DNA from: Nodularia sp. (in: cyanobacteria)
Lineage (GTDB): Bacteria; Cyanobacteriota; Cyanobacteriia; Cyanobacteriales; Nostocaceae
Direction: 5' to 3'
Length of the DNA stretch: 64,000 nucleotides
Assembly (NCBI GenBank): GCA_007692755.1
Contig: REBL01000256.1
Location: 1 to 64,000, forward strand
Part shown: positions 46,376-54,968 of the stretch, piece by piece
Layout of the letters: every line of letters begins with the position of its first letter
Position numbering within the stretch: the first letter of the stretch is position 1
The notes under the pieces: generated by a model
The model's input: the letters and a program-made list of their open reading frames with translations, nothing else
Database searches by the model: none
Told to the model about the DNA's origin: nothing
Translations under genes and position numbers: made by a program

Positions 46376-46793
46376 CATCACACCACTTTGCCCAGTGACT
46401 GGAGCTTCCATGCGCCGCGATGTACGTCCTATGACGTTGACCTATCGCACGCAGACTATTACATTTGATATGCCTGGGTGGTATTGTGATCAGTCGGACG
46501 AGAGTATCCATACAAGTGAAGATATGAAGGTATCTGACCGGATGCTGAACCTTTTGAAAGCGCGGGTTGATGGTTTACTGGAACCGCAGGAAATTCGCCG
46601 TGTCCGTAAAAAGTTGAAACTAACACAGATTCAAGCAGGACAACTGATTGGCGGTGGAAAACGAGCATTTCAAAAATACGAGGCTGGGGACTTATTGCCT
46701 AGTCGCGGCATTACCAGTGCGCTTATACTACTTGATCATGACCCATCTGCCATTGCTATCCTCAAGAACGGGCAGGACAATTCCAAGACGTAA
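46368..46793 (+). CDS. mqsA: MqsA-family antitoxin, zinc ligands partly lost
   Basis: 141 residues. The N-terminal toxin-binding part keeps only two of the four Cys expected for the MqsA zinc site (Cys8 in CPVTG and Cys40 in WYCDQSDES). The C-terminal HTH (EIRRVRKKLKLTQIQAGQLIGGGKRAFQKYEAGDLLPS) is complete and should bind the operator. Overlap with mqsR gives coupled translation. Confidence 0.88.
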   Translation: MTDITPLCPVTGASMRRDVRPMTLTYRTQTITFDMPGWYCDQSDESIHTSEDMKVSDRMLNLLKARVDGLLEPQEIRRVRKKLKLTQIQAGQLIGGGKRAFQKYEAGDLLPSRGITSALILLDHDPSAIAILKNGQDNSKT

Positions 46794-46796
46794 CGC

Positions 46797-46810
46797 AACG
46801 CGCGCGCGTT
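46797..46810. repeat. Palindrome AACGCGCGCGCGTT
   Basis: A perfect 14-base palindrome just after mqsA, unusually GC-alternating for this AT-rich genome. Confidence 0.55.
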
Positions 46811-47013
46811 CTCCCAAAAATCCAGAAGCTAGAATTACCGTAAATACCTTTGCGACTAACGCACTTCGTGCTTCGCTTCGCTGATGTGCCTAACGTAACA
46901 GCCTTTTTTTATTTGTCACTCCCTTAGTTCTGTAATCTGGTCTTGAAGTGAACCCAGCCTTATGTAAAACTGATGATCTTTCGCTTCACAGCCTACATCA
47001 GAGGAACTAAAAC

Positions 47014-48537
47014 ATGGCGCGTCTTGCACTGCTGAGTGTATCTAACAAAACTGGTATAGTTGACCTAGCTCGTCGTTTGGTCGAAGAATTTAATTTTGAT
47101 TTAATCAGCAGTGGGGGAACCGCCCAAACCCTCAAGGATGCGGGGCTACCAGTGACTAAGGTCTCGGATTACACTGGTTCACCTGAAATTTTAGGTGGTC
47201 GAGTTAAAACCTTACATCCTCGCATTCATGGCGGAATTTTGGCGCGGCGAGATATTCCCCAACATTTGACTGATTTAGAAAATAACCAAATTCGCCCGAT
47301 TGATTTAGTAGTAGTGAATCTTTATCCCTTTGAGGAAACTATTGCTAAACCTGGGGTGACGTTATCTGAAGCTGTGGAACAAATTGATATCGGTGGACCG
47401 GCGATGTTACGGGCTGCATCGAAAAATTTTGCCCATCTGACGGTATTATGTGACCCAGCACAGTATGAAGAATATTTGCAGGAATTAGGGCAAAATAACG
47501 GCACTGCATCTTTAGAGTTTCGCCAAAAATGTGCTTTAAAAGGTTTTTCTCATACTGCTAGTTATGATCAAGCGATCGCAGCTTATCTCAGCCAATCATC
47601 TCAAGAATATAGCCTTTCTGGGCAGCAATTGCAATCTCTGCGTTACGGTGAAAACCCCCATCAACCAGCTGCTTGGTATCAAAGCGGAACTACTCCCACG
47701 GGTTGGGCTGCGGCGACGAAATTGCAAGGTAAGGAACTGAGTTATAACAACTTGGTGGATTTAGAAGCCGCCCGGCGCATTATTGCTGAGTTTACTGATA
47801 CTCCCGCCGCTACGGTGATTAAACACACAAACCCCTGTGGTGTGGCTATGGGAACTACCCTAGTGGAAGCATATCAAAAAGCTTTTAATGCTGATTCGGT
47901 TTCGGCTTTTGGGGGAATTGTGGCACTTAATCGCCCCATTGATGCGGCGACAGCGAATGAGTTAAAGAAGACGTTTTTAGAATGTGTGGTTGCGCCGAGT
48001 TGTGAACCTGAAGCCCAAGAAATTCTGGCGGCGAAATCTAAACTGCGGATTTTAACGTTACCAGATTTGAGTAGCGGCCCCCAGGATACCGTGAAAGCGA
48101 TCGCGGGTGGTTTTTTAGTCCAAGCTGCTGATAATGCGGTGGCTGATCCCAGTCAATGGCAAATAGTCACTGAACGTCAACCCACCCCGGACGAGTTAGC
48201 CGAGTTACTGTTTGCTTGGAAGGTTTGTAAACACGTTAAATCTAATGCCATTGTAATTACCAGCGATCGCACTACACTAGGCGTAGGTGCTGGTCAAATG
48301 AATCGCGTTGGTTCCGTTAAAATAGCTTTAGAACAAGCTGGCGACAAAGCCCAAGGTGCAATTCTGGCCAGTGATGGATTTTTCCCCTTCGATGATTCTG
48401 TGAAAACAGCCGCAGCAGCTGGTATTACCGCCATTGTCCAACCAGGCGGAAGTTTGCGTGATCAAGATTCCATCAAGGCTGCTAATGAATTGGGTTTAGT
48501 CATGGTCTTAACTGGTATCCGCCACTTTTTACACTAA
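47014..48537 (+). CDS. purH: Bifunctional AICAR formyltransferase/IMP cyclohydrolase
   Basis: 507 residues. The N-terminal MGS-like IMP cyclohydrolase domain (MARLALLSVSNKTGIVDLAR, KVSDYTGSPEILGGRVKTLHPRIHGGIL) is followed by the AICAR transformylase (LRYGENPHQPAAWYQ, VIKHTNPCGVA, SDGFFPFDDSV). It performs the last two steps of de novo purine synthesis. A strong hairpin follows. Confidence 0.96.
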   Translation: MARLALLSVSNKTGIVDLARRLVEEFNFDLISSGGTAQTLKDAGLPVTKVSDYTGSPEILGGRVKTLHPRIHGGILARRDIPQHLTDLENNQIRPIDLVVVNLYPFEETIAKPGVTLSEAVEQIDIGGPAMLRAASKNFAHLTVLCDPAQYEEYLQELGQNNGTASLEFRQKCALKGFSHTASYDQAIAAYLSQSSQEYSLSGQQLQSLRYGENPHQPAAWYQSGTTPTGWAAATKLQGKELSYNNLVDLEAARRIIAEFTDTPAATVIKHTNPCGVAMGTTLVEAYQKAFNADSVSAFGGIVALNRPIDAATANELKKTFLECVVAPSCEPEAQEILAAKSKLRILTLPDLSSGPQDTVKAIAGGFLVQAADNAVADPSQWQIVTERQPTPDELAELLFAWKVCKHVKSNAIVITSDRTTLGVGAGQMNRVGSVKIALEQAGDKAQGAILASDGFFPFDDSVKTAAAAGITAIVQPGGSLRDQDSIKAANELGLVMVLTGIRHFLH

Positions 48538-48644
48538 ATCTCTGGGCATTAGCTTGTGCCAGTTGAAAAACTGTCCCATATTACACTTGTATTTTGAGCA
48601 AACAGCAATAATATCTACTTGTGTGTGAGGAGCAAGTTAAAAAT

Positions 48645-48691
48645 AAAAAGCGTTTGGGGTGGAAACACGGCAACACTCCCAGGCGCTTTTT
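48645..48691 (+). terminator. Terminator after purH
   Basis: A long stem from AAAAAGCGTTTGGGGTG to CACTCCCAGGCGCTTTTT, with an 11-base loop, ending in T's. Confidence 0.75.
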
Positions 48692-48716
48692 AATTATAAA
48701 ATAATTGCATTTCCAC

Positions 48717-49940
48717 ATGAAGCTACCAAAAACTATCCAACTGCTGACCAGTCTTAGTCTCATGGGGCTTGTGTCTTGTAACGGTACGCCAATCAGTACC
48801 AATGATAGAGAAGAAATCACATTACCAGTTAATGCAACATCTGCGTCTTCGGAAACTCCAGCCTGTAAATTTGTTGCAGACGGTGTTGGTTCTCCAGGTC
48901 AGGTGAAAGTAAGATATGAGGAAGTAGTCACAGGTTTAGAGGTTCCTTGGGGAATTGCCTTTTTACCCAATGACAAAATGCTGGTGACTGAAAGACCAGG
49001 GCGACTGAGACTAGTGGAGAATGGAGAATTAAAGCGATCGCCTGTTGCTAATCTTAATATTACAGCCTCCGGTGAAGGTGGGTTGCTGGGAATTGCGGCA
49101 CACCCAGATTTTGCCAGTAACCGATTTTTCTACTTATACTACACTACAGATAAAAATGGCTCACCAGTCAACCGAGTTGAACGTTGGCAACTATCTTCAG
49201 ATGGACTGAGTGCATCTGAGGACAGAATTATTATTGATGATATTCCCGCCGCTTTATTTCATAATGGCGGTCGTTTGCGCTTTGGCCCCGATGGAATGCT
49301 TTATATTGGGACTGGTGATGCGAGGGAACCGCAAATTTCCCAAGATGTTGAGAGTTTAGCAGGTAAGATTCTGCGCTTAACACCAGACGGAGAAGTTCCC
49401 CCAGATAATCCATTTCCAAATAATCCCGTTTTTATTACCGGGATTCGCAACACCCAAGGTTTTGACTGGTACAATCCCTCTACGCTGTTTGTCACAGACC
49501 ACGGACCCAGTGGAGAATTAGGCAGAAGAGGTGAAGATAAAGTTTCTGTACTTCAAGCAGGTGAGAATATGGGCTGGCCGGCTGTAGAAAACTGTGAAGC
49601 TGAAAGCGAATTTGTGCGTCCCTCACTGGTTTGGCGTGAAGCTGTACCTCCAGGCGGGGCAGCAATTTATACTGGAGATTCTATTCCAGAGTGGAAAGGT
49701 AATTTAATTATTGGCACACTGGGTTCGAGACATCTGCATAGAGTTGTATTTGACTCAGATAACCCTAGACAAGTGCAAGACCATGAAGTGTATTTTCAGG
49801 GAAATTCGCCAGATGGTTTTGGGCGAATTAGAGATGTAATCATGGGTCAAGATGGTGAGTTATACATTACTACCAGTAATTGTGATGGTCGCGGTAACTG
49901 TCCCCAAGGTCAGGATAAAATTATCCGCATCACTCAATGA
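48717..49940 (+). CDS. PQQ-type sugar dehydrogenase, lipoprotein
   Basis: 407 residues from the ATG. The signal peptide (MKLPKTIQLLTSLSLMGLVSC) ends in a lipobox, LVSC. The body is a GSDH six-bladed propeller (LEVPWGIAFLPNDKMLVTERPGR, GEGGLLGIAAHPDF, HNGGRLRFGPDGMLYIGTGD, GPSGELGRRGEDKV). The family oxidises aldoses or sorbosone with PQQ, though many cyanobacterial members lack a proven cofactor. Confidence 0.87.
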   Translation: MKLPKTIQLLTSLSLMGLVSCNGTPISTNDREEITLPVNATSASSETPACKFVADGVGSPGQVKVRYEEVVTGLEVPWGIAFLPNDKMLVTERPGRLRLVENGELKRSPVANLNITASGEGGLLGIAAHPDFASNRFFYLYYTTDKNGSPVNRVERWQLSSDGLSASEDRIIIDDIPAALFHNGGRLRFGPDGMLYIGTGDAREPQISQDVESLAGKILRLTPDGEVPPDNPFPNNPVFITGIRNTQGFDWYNPSTLFVTDHGPSGELGRRGEDKVSVLQAGENMGWPAVENCEAESEFVRPSLVWREAVPPGGAAIYTGDSIPEWKGNLIIGTLGSRHLHRVVFDSDNPRQVQDHEVYFQGNSPDGFGRIRDVIMGQDGELYITTSNCDGRGNCPQGQDKIIRITQ

Positions 49941-49975
49941 CATCATGTCCGTTTAATTAGTTACGATTACTACAA

Positions 49976-50133
49976 TCATGTCACCCCACCCCCAACCCCT
50001 CCCCGCAAGCGAGGAGGGGAGATAAAGCAAAGGTTTGGCAGGTTTTTGCGTTCGTACACGTCTAGCGGGCAAGATGCCCGCACCACAAGAGTTTCATATC
50101 CGCTGTAATACAACTTCTGAGCGAAAAACCGCG
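49976..50133. repeat. Dispersed repeat stretch without gene
   Basis: It contains CACCCCCAACCCCTCCCC and a GCGGGCAAGATGCCCGCACC hairpin, both of widespread cyanobacterial repeat types. Confidence 0.5.
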
Positions 50134-50160
50134 CCTTCCTTCCTTCCTTCCTTCCTTTCT
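50134..50160. repeat. TTCC microsatellite
   Basis: Six TTCC units in a row (CCTTCCTTCCTTCCTTCC...), leading into TTTCTTTG. Confidence 0.8.
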
Positions 50161-50214
50161 TTGTGTACTTAGCGTACTTTGCGGTATGCGCTGCGCGCAC
50201 GCTTCGCTAACGTT
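50157..50214. repeat. Compound dispersed repeat, second copy
   Basis: On the minus strand this reads AACGTTAGCGAAGCGTGCGC, then GCATACCGCAAAGTACGCTA, matching 28117-28177 with a few changes. Like that copy it lies just after a stop codon. Confidence 0.75.
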
Positions 50215-50218
50215 TCTC

Positions 50219-50815
50219 TTATACAGAATTGGGATAAGACTCAGAACTTACCTGTAGTTGGCTAGTACTATTTAGTTTAATAAAACTATCAAAAGCATAC
50301 CAAGCCAACACATACCAAGGAATAATTTCCAGTTGCAAACCCTTAACCATAACTTGTCTCACAGCCAAGATACTCAATCCTAGAGGAAAAAGAAAGCGCA
50401 AATCAACTTCACCACTTGTCGCCTGCTCAAATCGTTTATTTAAGTTGACGATTGTGCTTTTCATATCTTCTGCTGCTTCCGAGTTACCCTCAGTAATGTC
50501 AGCAAAAGTCACCCCTAAATCTAGTAATGTAGTCAGCACATTTTCCAAGGTGGTATCTTGACCATCATGGTTGATGATTATACTACCGTGACTAATATTG
50601 GTTCGTACCTGATTTATATAAGATTGCGCCTTGAGGACATTAGCAATGCGTTGTATTTCTTTAGGATGACGATGAGCTTGAGAAATTCTCAACCTTAGTC
50701 TTCCGGGAGTATCACTAATGATTTTAGTCGATATAGGTTTAGGTGTGGTTTTGAAGCTGGCTTGATCAATAACTTTGGCTATCTTTGTCAGATTGCCATG
50801 ACTATTTGTTAACAC
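50219..50815 (-). CDS. HMA_2-type domain protein with membrane segment
   Basis: 198 residues from a GTG, chosen because GGGAGG lies eight bases upstream. The central domain (TKIISDTPGRLRLRISQAHRHPKEIQRIANVLKAQSYINQVRTN) has the fold pattern of heavy-metal-associated domains, but an arginine-rich PGRLRLR replaces the CxxC loop. A helical part (NLNKRFEQATSGEVDLRFL) and one or two membrane segments (FLFPLGLSILAVRQVMVKGL, IIPWYVLAWYAFDSFI) follow. Last gene of the HMA_2/P-type ATPase cluster. Confidence 0.75.
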   Translation of the reverse strand: MLTNSHGNLTKIAKVIDQASFKTTPKPISTKIISDTPGRLRLRISQAHRHPKEIQRIANVLKAQSYINQVRTNISHGSIIINHDGQDTTLENVLTTLLDLGVTFADITEGNSEAAEDMKSTIVNLNKRFEQATSGEVDLRFLFPLGLSILAVRQVMVKGLQLEIIPWYVLAWYAFDSFIKLNSTSQLQVSSESYPNSV

Positions 50816-51039
50816 ACAGTAGCCCTCCCTAATTATATTTTTGCTCGTAGTCAGGACTTTAGTCCTCTCATGACTTACGCTAGATGAGCAAATAATCAAC
50901 CACAAATGAGGGCGTTTCTGAAACCAAGTATGAATGTCTCTACAGGGGTTTTGACATCATCAACAATCCTGTTCATACTGCAAATCAGCAACGCCCAAAT
51001 GAGAATTTCACAAAATTCCAGCGTTAGTCTTGTTTAATT

Positions 51040-51057
51040 TGAGGACTAAAGTCCTCA
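51040..51057. repeat. Hairpin TGAGGACT-AA-AGTCCTCA
   Basis: A perfect palindrome with a two-base loop after the DUF5132 gene. A related AGGACT-TT-AGTCCT palindrome lies near 50851-50864, flanking the same gap. Confidence 0.65.
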
Positions 51058-51067
51058 CTACAAACTG

Positions 51068-51367
51068 CTAAACACCATGTTCAACTGTGTTGTCAGCAGA
51101 TGCTTCAAATTCTGGTGTTTCTCTATCTTCAGCAATTTCAGCTTTGGCTTCGGCAATAATGTCTTCCCAGGTTTCGCCCATTTCTGCAAATGCACCTCGG
51201 CTTTTTTCGTAGGCGACCATTCCACCTTTGACTAGTGACTTGGCTATGGGTTTACCAATTCCCGCGACTACAGGAATGAGAACTGGTGCTAATAGTACAG
51301 CCCCTATGCCGGCGATGATTCCAGGAGCGCCAGCATCTTCAACAAAATCAGTAATTTTAGGTGCCAT
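51068..51367 (-). CDS. DUF5132 glycine-rich membrane protein
   Basis: 99 residues. A glycine/proline-rich hydrophobic stretch (GAPGIIAGIGAVLLAPVLIPVVAGIGKPIAK, about 13-44) is followed by LVKGGMVAYEKSRGAFAEMGETWEDIIAEAKAEIAED, a charged amphipathic helix. The pattern matches the DUF5132 family, often encoded with HMA_2 proteins. Glycine-zipper helices suggest packing in or remodelling of membranes. It sits between the ATPase gene (83 bases) and the HMA_2 gene. Confidence 0.8.
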   Translation of the reverse strand: MAPKITDFVEDAGAPGIIAGIGAVLLAPVLIPVVAGIGKPIAKSLVKGGMVAYEKSRGAFAEMGETWEDIIAEAKAEIAEDRETPEFEASADNTVEHGV

Positions 51368-51450
51368 AATTAATTAACTCTATTAGATGTAAGTAAGCTT
51401 TTTAGCGTAATCTATTTCAGATTATGATCTCATCTTTCTGATGGTAGAAT

Positions 51451-53724
51451 TTAATTTGACGCAGGTTTCAACATAGGGCGTAAACCGTTTACTCCGGCAA
51501 TGATGGTAGAACCATTGTTGATTACAGTCGCTGCTAAAGGGTTAAGACCAAATAAAACCGCGATCGCCATTGCTGCTAAGTTAGGAATAACCACAATGTT
51601 GGTGTTTTGCTGTATTAGTTGCTTTGTGTGACGCGCGATCGCGATCGCCTGTAGTAAACTATGTAAATCATTCTGCATTAACACCACGTCTGCTGTCTCA
51701 CGGGCAATTTCGGAACCATCACCAAAGGACACTGACACATCAGCGTAGGCTAAAGCTGGCGAATCATTAATCCCATCACCGACAAATGCCACTGTCTTAC
51801 CTTGTTCATGCAGTTGACTGACAATTGCGGCTTTTTCTGCGGGAAAAGCTTCGGCGTGAGTATGAGTTGGGGGAATACCTAAATCAGCAGCTACAGCATC
51901 AGCTGTGCGCCTGTTATCTCCGGTGAGCAGATGCACTTCCACGCCTTCAACTGTCAACAAGCTGTTAATTACTTCTCGACTTTCTGGGCGCAAAACATCG
52001 CTATATTTAATAATACCTTGGAGTTGACCGTTGCTCGCGACATAAATCACCGAACTTGTTGATTTTTGTGTTCCATTCAGCGATTCCAGATTAATGCCTT
52101 GCTGACGCAAAAAGCGATCGCTACCTACATAAACAATCTCGCCCTCAATCTCGGCTTGAACCCCTAAACCAAGTTCATAGTTCCACTGACTGCGGCTAGG
52201 AATTTCCACTTCCTGGGCTTGGGCGTAGCGAATTATCGCCTCGGCGACTGGGTGTGTCAAACGCTGTTCCGCCGCCGCCGCTAGTGCTAAAACTCGCAAG
52301 TTGGAAAGGTGGGGATTCCGACTTTCTACATCAATTACAGTGACTTCGCCCTTTGTGAGCGTGCCTGTTTTATCAAAAACAATGGTATCAACTGCTGCTA
52401 GTTGTTCTAAAGCTCTACCACTACGAATGAGAATACCTTGGCGGGCGGCGTAAGAAAGTGCAGCTAAAACTGATGTGGGAATAGATACGCGAATCCCTGT
52501 ACATAAATCCAGGGCGAGAATGCTGGCTACTCTGGCTGGGTTGCGTGTTACGGCAAATACTGCCCCACCCATTAACAATGTTGGCATTACCGCTTGTTCC
52601 GCAATTTTAATCGCCTGGTTTTCCATGCGGGTATCATGGACTGGGGCGGCTTGGATTAACTGAATACTCTGTCCAGCACGAGTGTTATTACCTACCCGCT
52701 CTGCTAAAATATAAACTCGTCCTTCCCGGACTAAAGTGGAAGCAAAAACAGCTTGTCCTTGATTTTTTAAGACTGGTATAGACTCGCCTGTGAGTTTCTG
52801 TTCATCAAATAAGGCTTTACCCCGGAGGATTTTGCCATCAATGGGGACTTGTTCACCAGGATAGACAATGACTATATCGCCTCTTTGCACATCTTGGATG
52901 GGAATTTGCAGCTTTTCCCCATTGCGTTCTACCCAGGCAAATTGTCCCAGAGAATTGAGTAAATCCAGGGTTTGCATTTGCGAAGATCGGGCAGTGCGAT
53001 CGCGGATATTTTCCCCAATTTCAATTAAACTCAACATCAGGGCTGGTGTGAGAAATCGACCTTGGAATGTGGTGATGGCGATCGCGACCAAATCCAAAAA
53101 ATCAATATTCAGTTTTCGCTGTGTGACAATCCCTGACAGCGCTCTTTGAAACACGGGAAATGTCGCTATGGCAATGCTTCCCACTACCATCATTGGCGGT
53201 ATGGGTAATCCTAAACCCCCTTGTAGGACAGCTAAACCGGTAGCCACCACAGAAAACTGCATCCCCGGCCAAGAATCACTTTTTGCTAGTGCAGACGATG
53301 GCTTTTGAGCATCTGTGATCACTATTCCGGCTTGACTCGCCGCAAATATTAAACAGCTTAAACGCGATCGCATTTTGGTATCGGTAACTGCACCCGATTG
53401 ATAATTAACCAGCAGTGAAGCCGCCGCAGACTTGATCCTCACATCTGTAACTAAAGGATCTGATCTCAGTAAAGTTTGCAGACGCTCGGCATAATCTGCA
53501 TCATAGCGTAACCGAGGCACGCGTAACCGCACTCTTCCCCGAATTGCATGTATAACACTGAAGGAAACTTTGGGAATCTGCCTGTGGAAGTGTCTATTAG
53601 TTTTCACTACCTCTACAGTCTTTTCATACTGTGGCGCTAAAGGAACTTCTCCATTTTTTTCCTCTACAGTCTCTTGAAATGTTTCCACTGAAGGCGAAGC
53701 TATTTGAACGGTAACTTGTGTCAT
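51451..53724 (-). CDS. P1B-like metal-transporting ATPase with HMA_2 domain
   Basis: 757 residues. An HMA_2 domain (about 53-118; HAIRGRVRLRVPRL at 59-72, no CxxC) comes first. The ATPase core has TGES (312-315), DKTGT with phospho-Asp451, HP (491-492), TGDN (601-604) and GDGIND (649-654), so all catalytic motifs are intact. The membrane metal motif is not CPC, SPC or TPC but DLCTGIRVSIPTS (406-418). This and the Arg-rich N-terminus resemble the P1B-6 ATPases such as FezB, tied to iron storage in ferrosomes. The metal is not proven by sequence. Confidence 0.88.
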   Translation of the reverse strand: MTQVTVQIASPSVETFQETVEEKNGEVPLAPQYEKTVEVVKTNRHFHRQIPKVSFSVIHAIRGRVRLRVPRLRYDADYAERLQTLLRSDPLVTDVRIKSAAASLLVNYQSGAVTDTKMRSRLSCLIFAASQAGIVITDAQKPSSALAKSDSWPGMQFSVVATGLAVLQGGLGLPIPPMMVVGSIAIATFPVFQRALSGIVTQRKLNIDFLDLVAIAITTFQGRFLTPALMLSLIEIGENIRDRTARSSQMQTLDLLNSLGQFAWVERNGEKLQIPIQDVQRGDIVIVYPGEQVPIDGKILRGKALFDEQKLTGESIPVLKNQGQAVFASTLVREGRVYILAERVGNNTRAGQSIQLIQAAPVHDTRMENQAIKIAEQAVMPTLLMGGAVFAVTRNPARVASILALDLCTGIRVSIPTSVLAALSYAARQGILIRSGRALEQLAAVDTIVFDKTGTLTKGEVTVIDVESRNPHLSNLRVLALAAAAEQRLTHPVAEAIIRYAQAQEVEIPSRSQWNYELGLGVQAEIEGEIVYVGSDRFLRQQGINLESLNGTQKSTSSVIYVASNGQLQGIIKYSDVLRPESREVINSLLTVEGVEVHLLTGDNRRTADAVAADLGIPPTHTHAEAFPAEKAAIVSQLHEQGKTVAFVGDGINDSPALAYADVSVSFGDGSEIARETADVVLMQNDLHSLLQAIAIARHTKQLIQQNTNIVVIPNLAAMAIAVLFGLNPLAATVINNGSTIIAGVNGLRPMLKPASN

Positions 53725-53916
53725 TCCTTCTCACTTAAGGTTGATCAACTTATTAGACATCTGGGAAAAATTAAATGTGCTTTTTCTAGAACCCTTGTAG
53801 AGACGTTCCATGAAATGTCTCTACTTTTTCACCAGATGTCTATTGATTAACGGTGAAATTAGGTAGCTGATTGCAGATTCGCGCTGATGTGATATTTTTA
53901 GGTTTTTTATTGGCAT

Positions 53917-54873
53917 CTATAACGATAATTTCGCCATATAATCCAGAGAAAAAGACATCCCTGGACATTTCATATCAGCCCATAAGCGGGATACATTTTG
54001 GTGAATAACTTCAGTTGATTGACTAGAAACTTGGACATGAGTTTCCCCAGCCAATTCCATCAGACTCACCCAATGAGTTACAGCTACTGTAACAGGTTGA
54101 TAGGCGATCGCAATTGATGCAGCATCATAATTTACCCGCACGTTCACCACTTGGGGATCTGCCTTCAATAACCTTTCCAGTCGCCGCCCATAGGCGCTAT
54201 CTTGAGCGAGTCGAGGTAAATGAAACCTGATTCTTCCAGGTATGGCATGAACCACAGTATATGCAAAGTTAGAATCATCAGATAACGGCGTTGCCAGAGA
54301 TGGGGCAGCTTTTACTACATCTGAGCGCGGAAATTTGGGTTCCAGATAGTCAATTACCCTACGAGTGGCATCTGCGGTAATCATATACACTGGAATCGCT
54401 GCCAAACCACTGATGCCCAATCCTCCCGTCACCGCCAACCCTGTCATCAAGGGAATAAACGAAATAGATTGCTCTTGCCAAAAATCAGCAGATTTCCAGG
54501 CTGCGAAGGCATCTACATTGCTAACTGGGATTTGTTCAATGTCGAACTCTTGAAGTATGCCCAACATTTGCGGTATTGACAGTAAATTGTCATCAAATGT
54601 GACTACCAGACTACCTGTTTGCTGATTGACACAAACTGCTCTCACTCCTTTGTACTGCCGTAAATCTTGGGATATAATCTCTAGTCTTGGGTGAAAACTA
54701 GCGTCAGTAGCGCGGATGCGGATGCGCCCGTTCATTGCATGAACAATTTGTAATCCGCCAGAGGAAACTTCCACTTGTGGCTGTGCAACTTCTGGGCTGG
54801 TATTTTGATTCACATTGACTTCATCAGTGTGAAGTTGCGGTTTCCACCCGCGACTACTGTTATTTCTGTCCAT
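53917..54873 (-). CDS. Protein with two HMA_2-type domains
   Basis: 318 residues. Domain one (about 41-110; IVHAMNGRIRIRATDASFHPRL) and domain two (about 207-275; TVVHAIPGRIRFHLPRLAQDSAYGRRLERLLKADPQVVNVRVN) both have the Arg-rich loop and lack CxxC. Between them lies a Gly-rich hydrophobic segment (about 135-170, FIPLMTGLAVTGGLGISGLAAIPVYMI). The second domain is close in sequence to that of the ATPase downstream (192 bases), suggesting duplication. First gene of the cluster. Confidence 0.8.
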   Translation of the reverse strand: MDRNNSSRGWKPQLHTDEVNVNQNTSPEVAQPQVEVSSGGLQIVHAMNGRIRIRATDASFHPRLEIISQDLRQYKGVRAVCVNQQTGSLVVTFDDNLLSIPQMLGILQEFDIEQIPVSNVDAFAAWKSADFWQEQSISFIPLMTGLAVTGGLGISGLAAIPVYMITADATRRVIDYLEPKFPRSDVVKAAPSLATPLSDDSNFAYTVVHAIPGRIRFHLPRLAQDSAYGRRLERLLKADPQVVNVRVNYDAASIAIAYQPVTVAVTHWVSLMELAGETHVQVSSQSTEVIHQNVSRLWADMKCPGMSFSLDYMAKLSL

Positions 54874-54968
54874 CTAATCAATAAGATACACCAAGGCTAA
54901 GGTTAACAATAGGTTAAATATAACCATAGACTTCAGTGTCCAGTCTCTTCCTTGAGAGATATCTTAAT

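Noticed and set aside
49976-50200. 74-codon minus-strand frame
   Set aside because: Made of repeat translations (KYAKYTKKGRKEGRK and RLRGGVGGG); it falls on the TTCC microsatellite and compound repeat.
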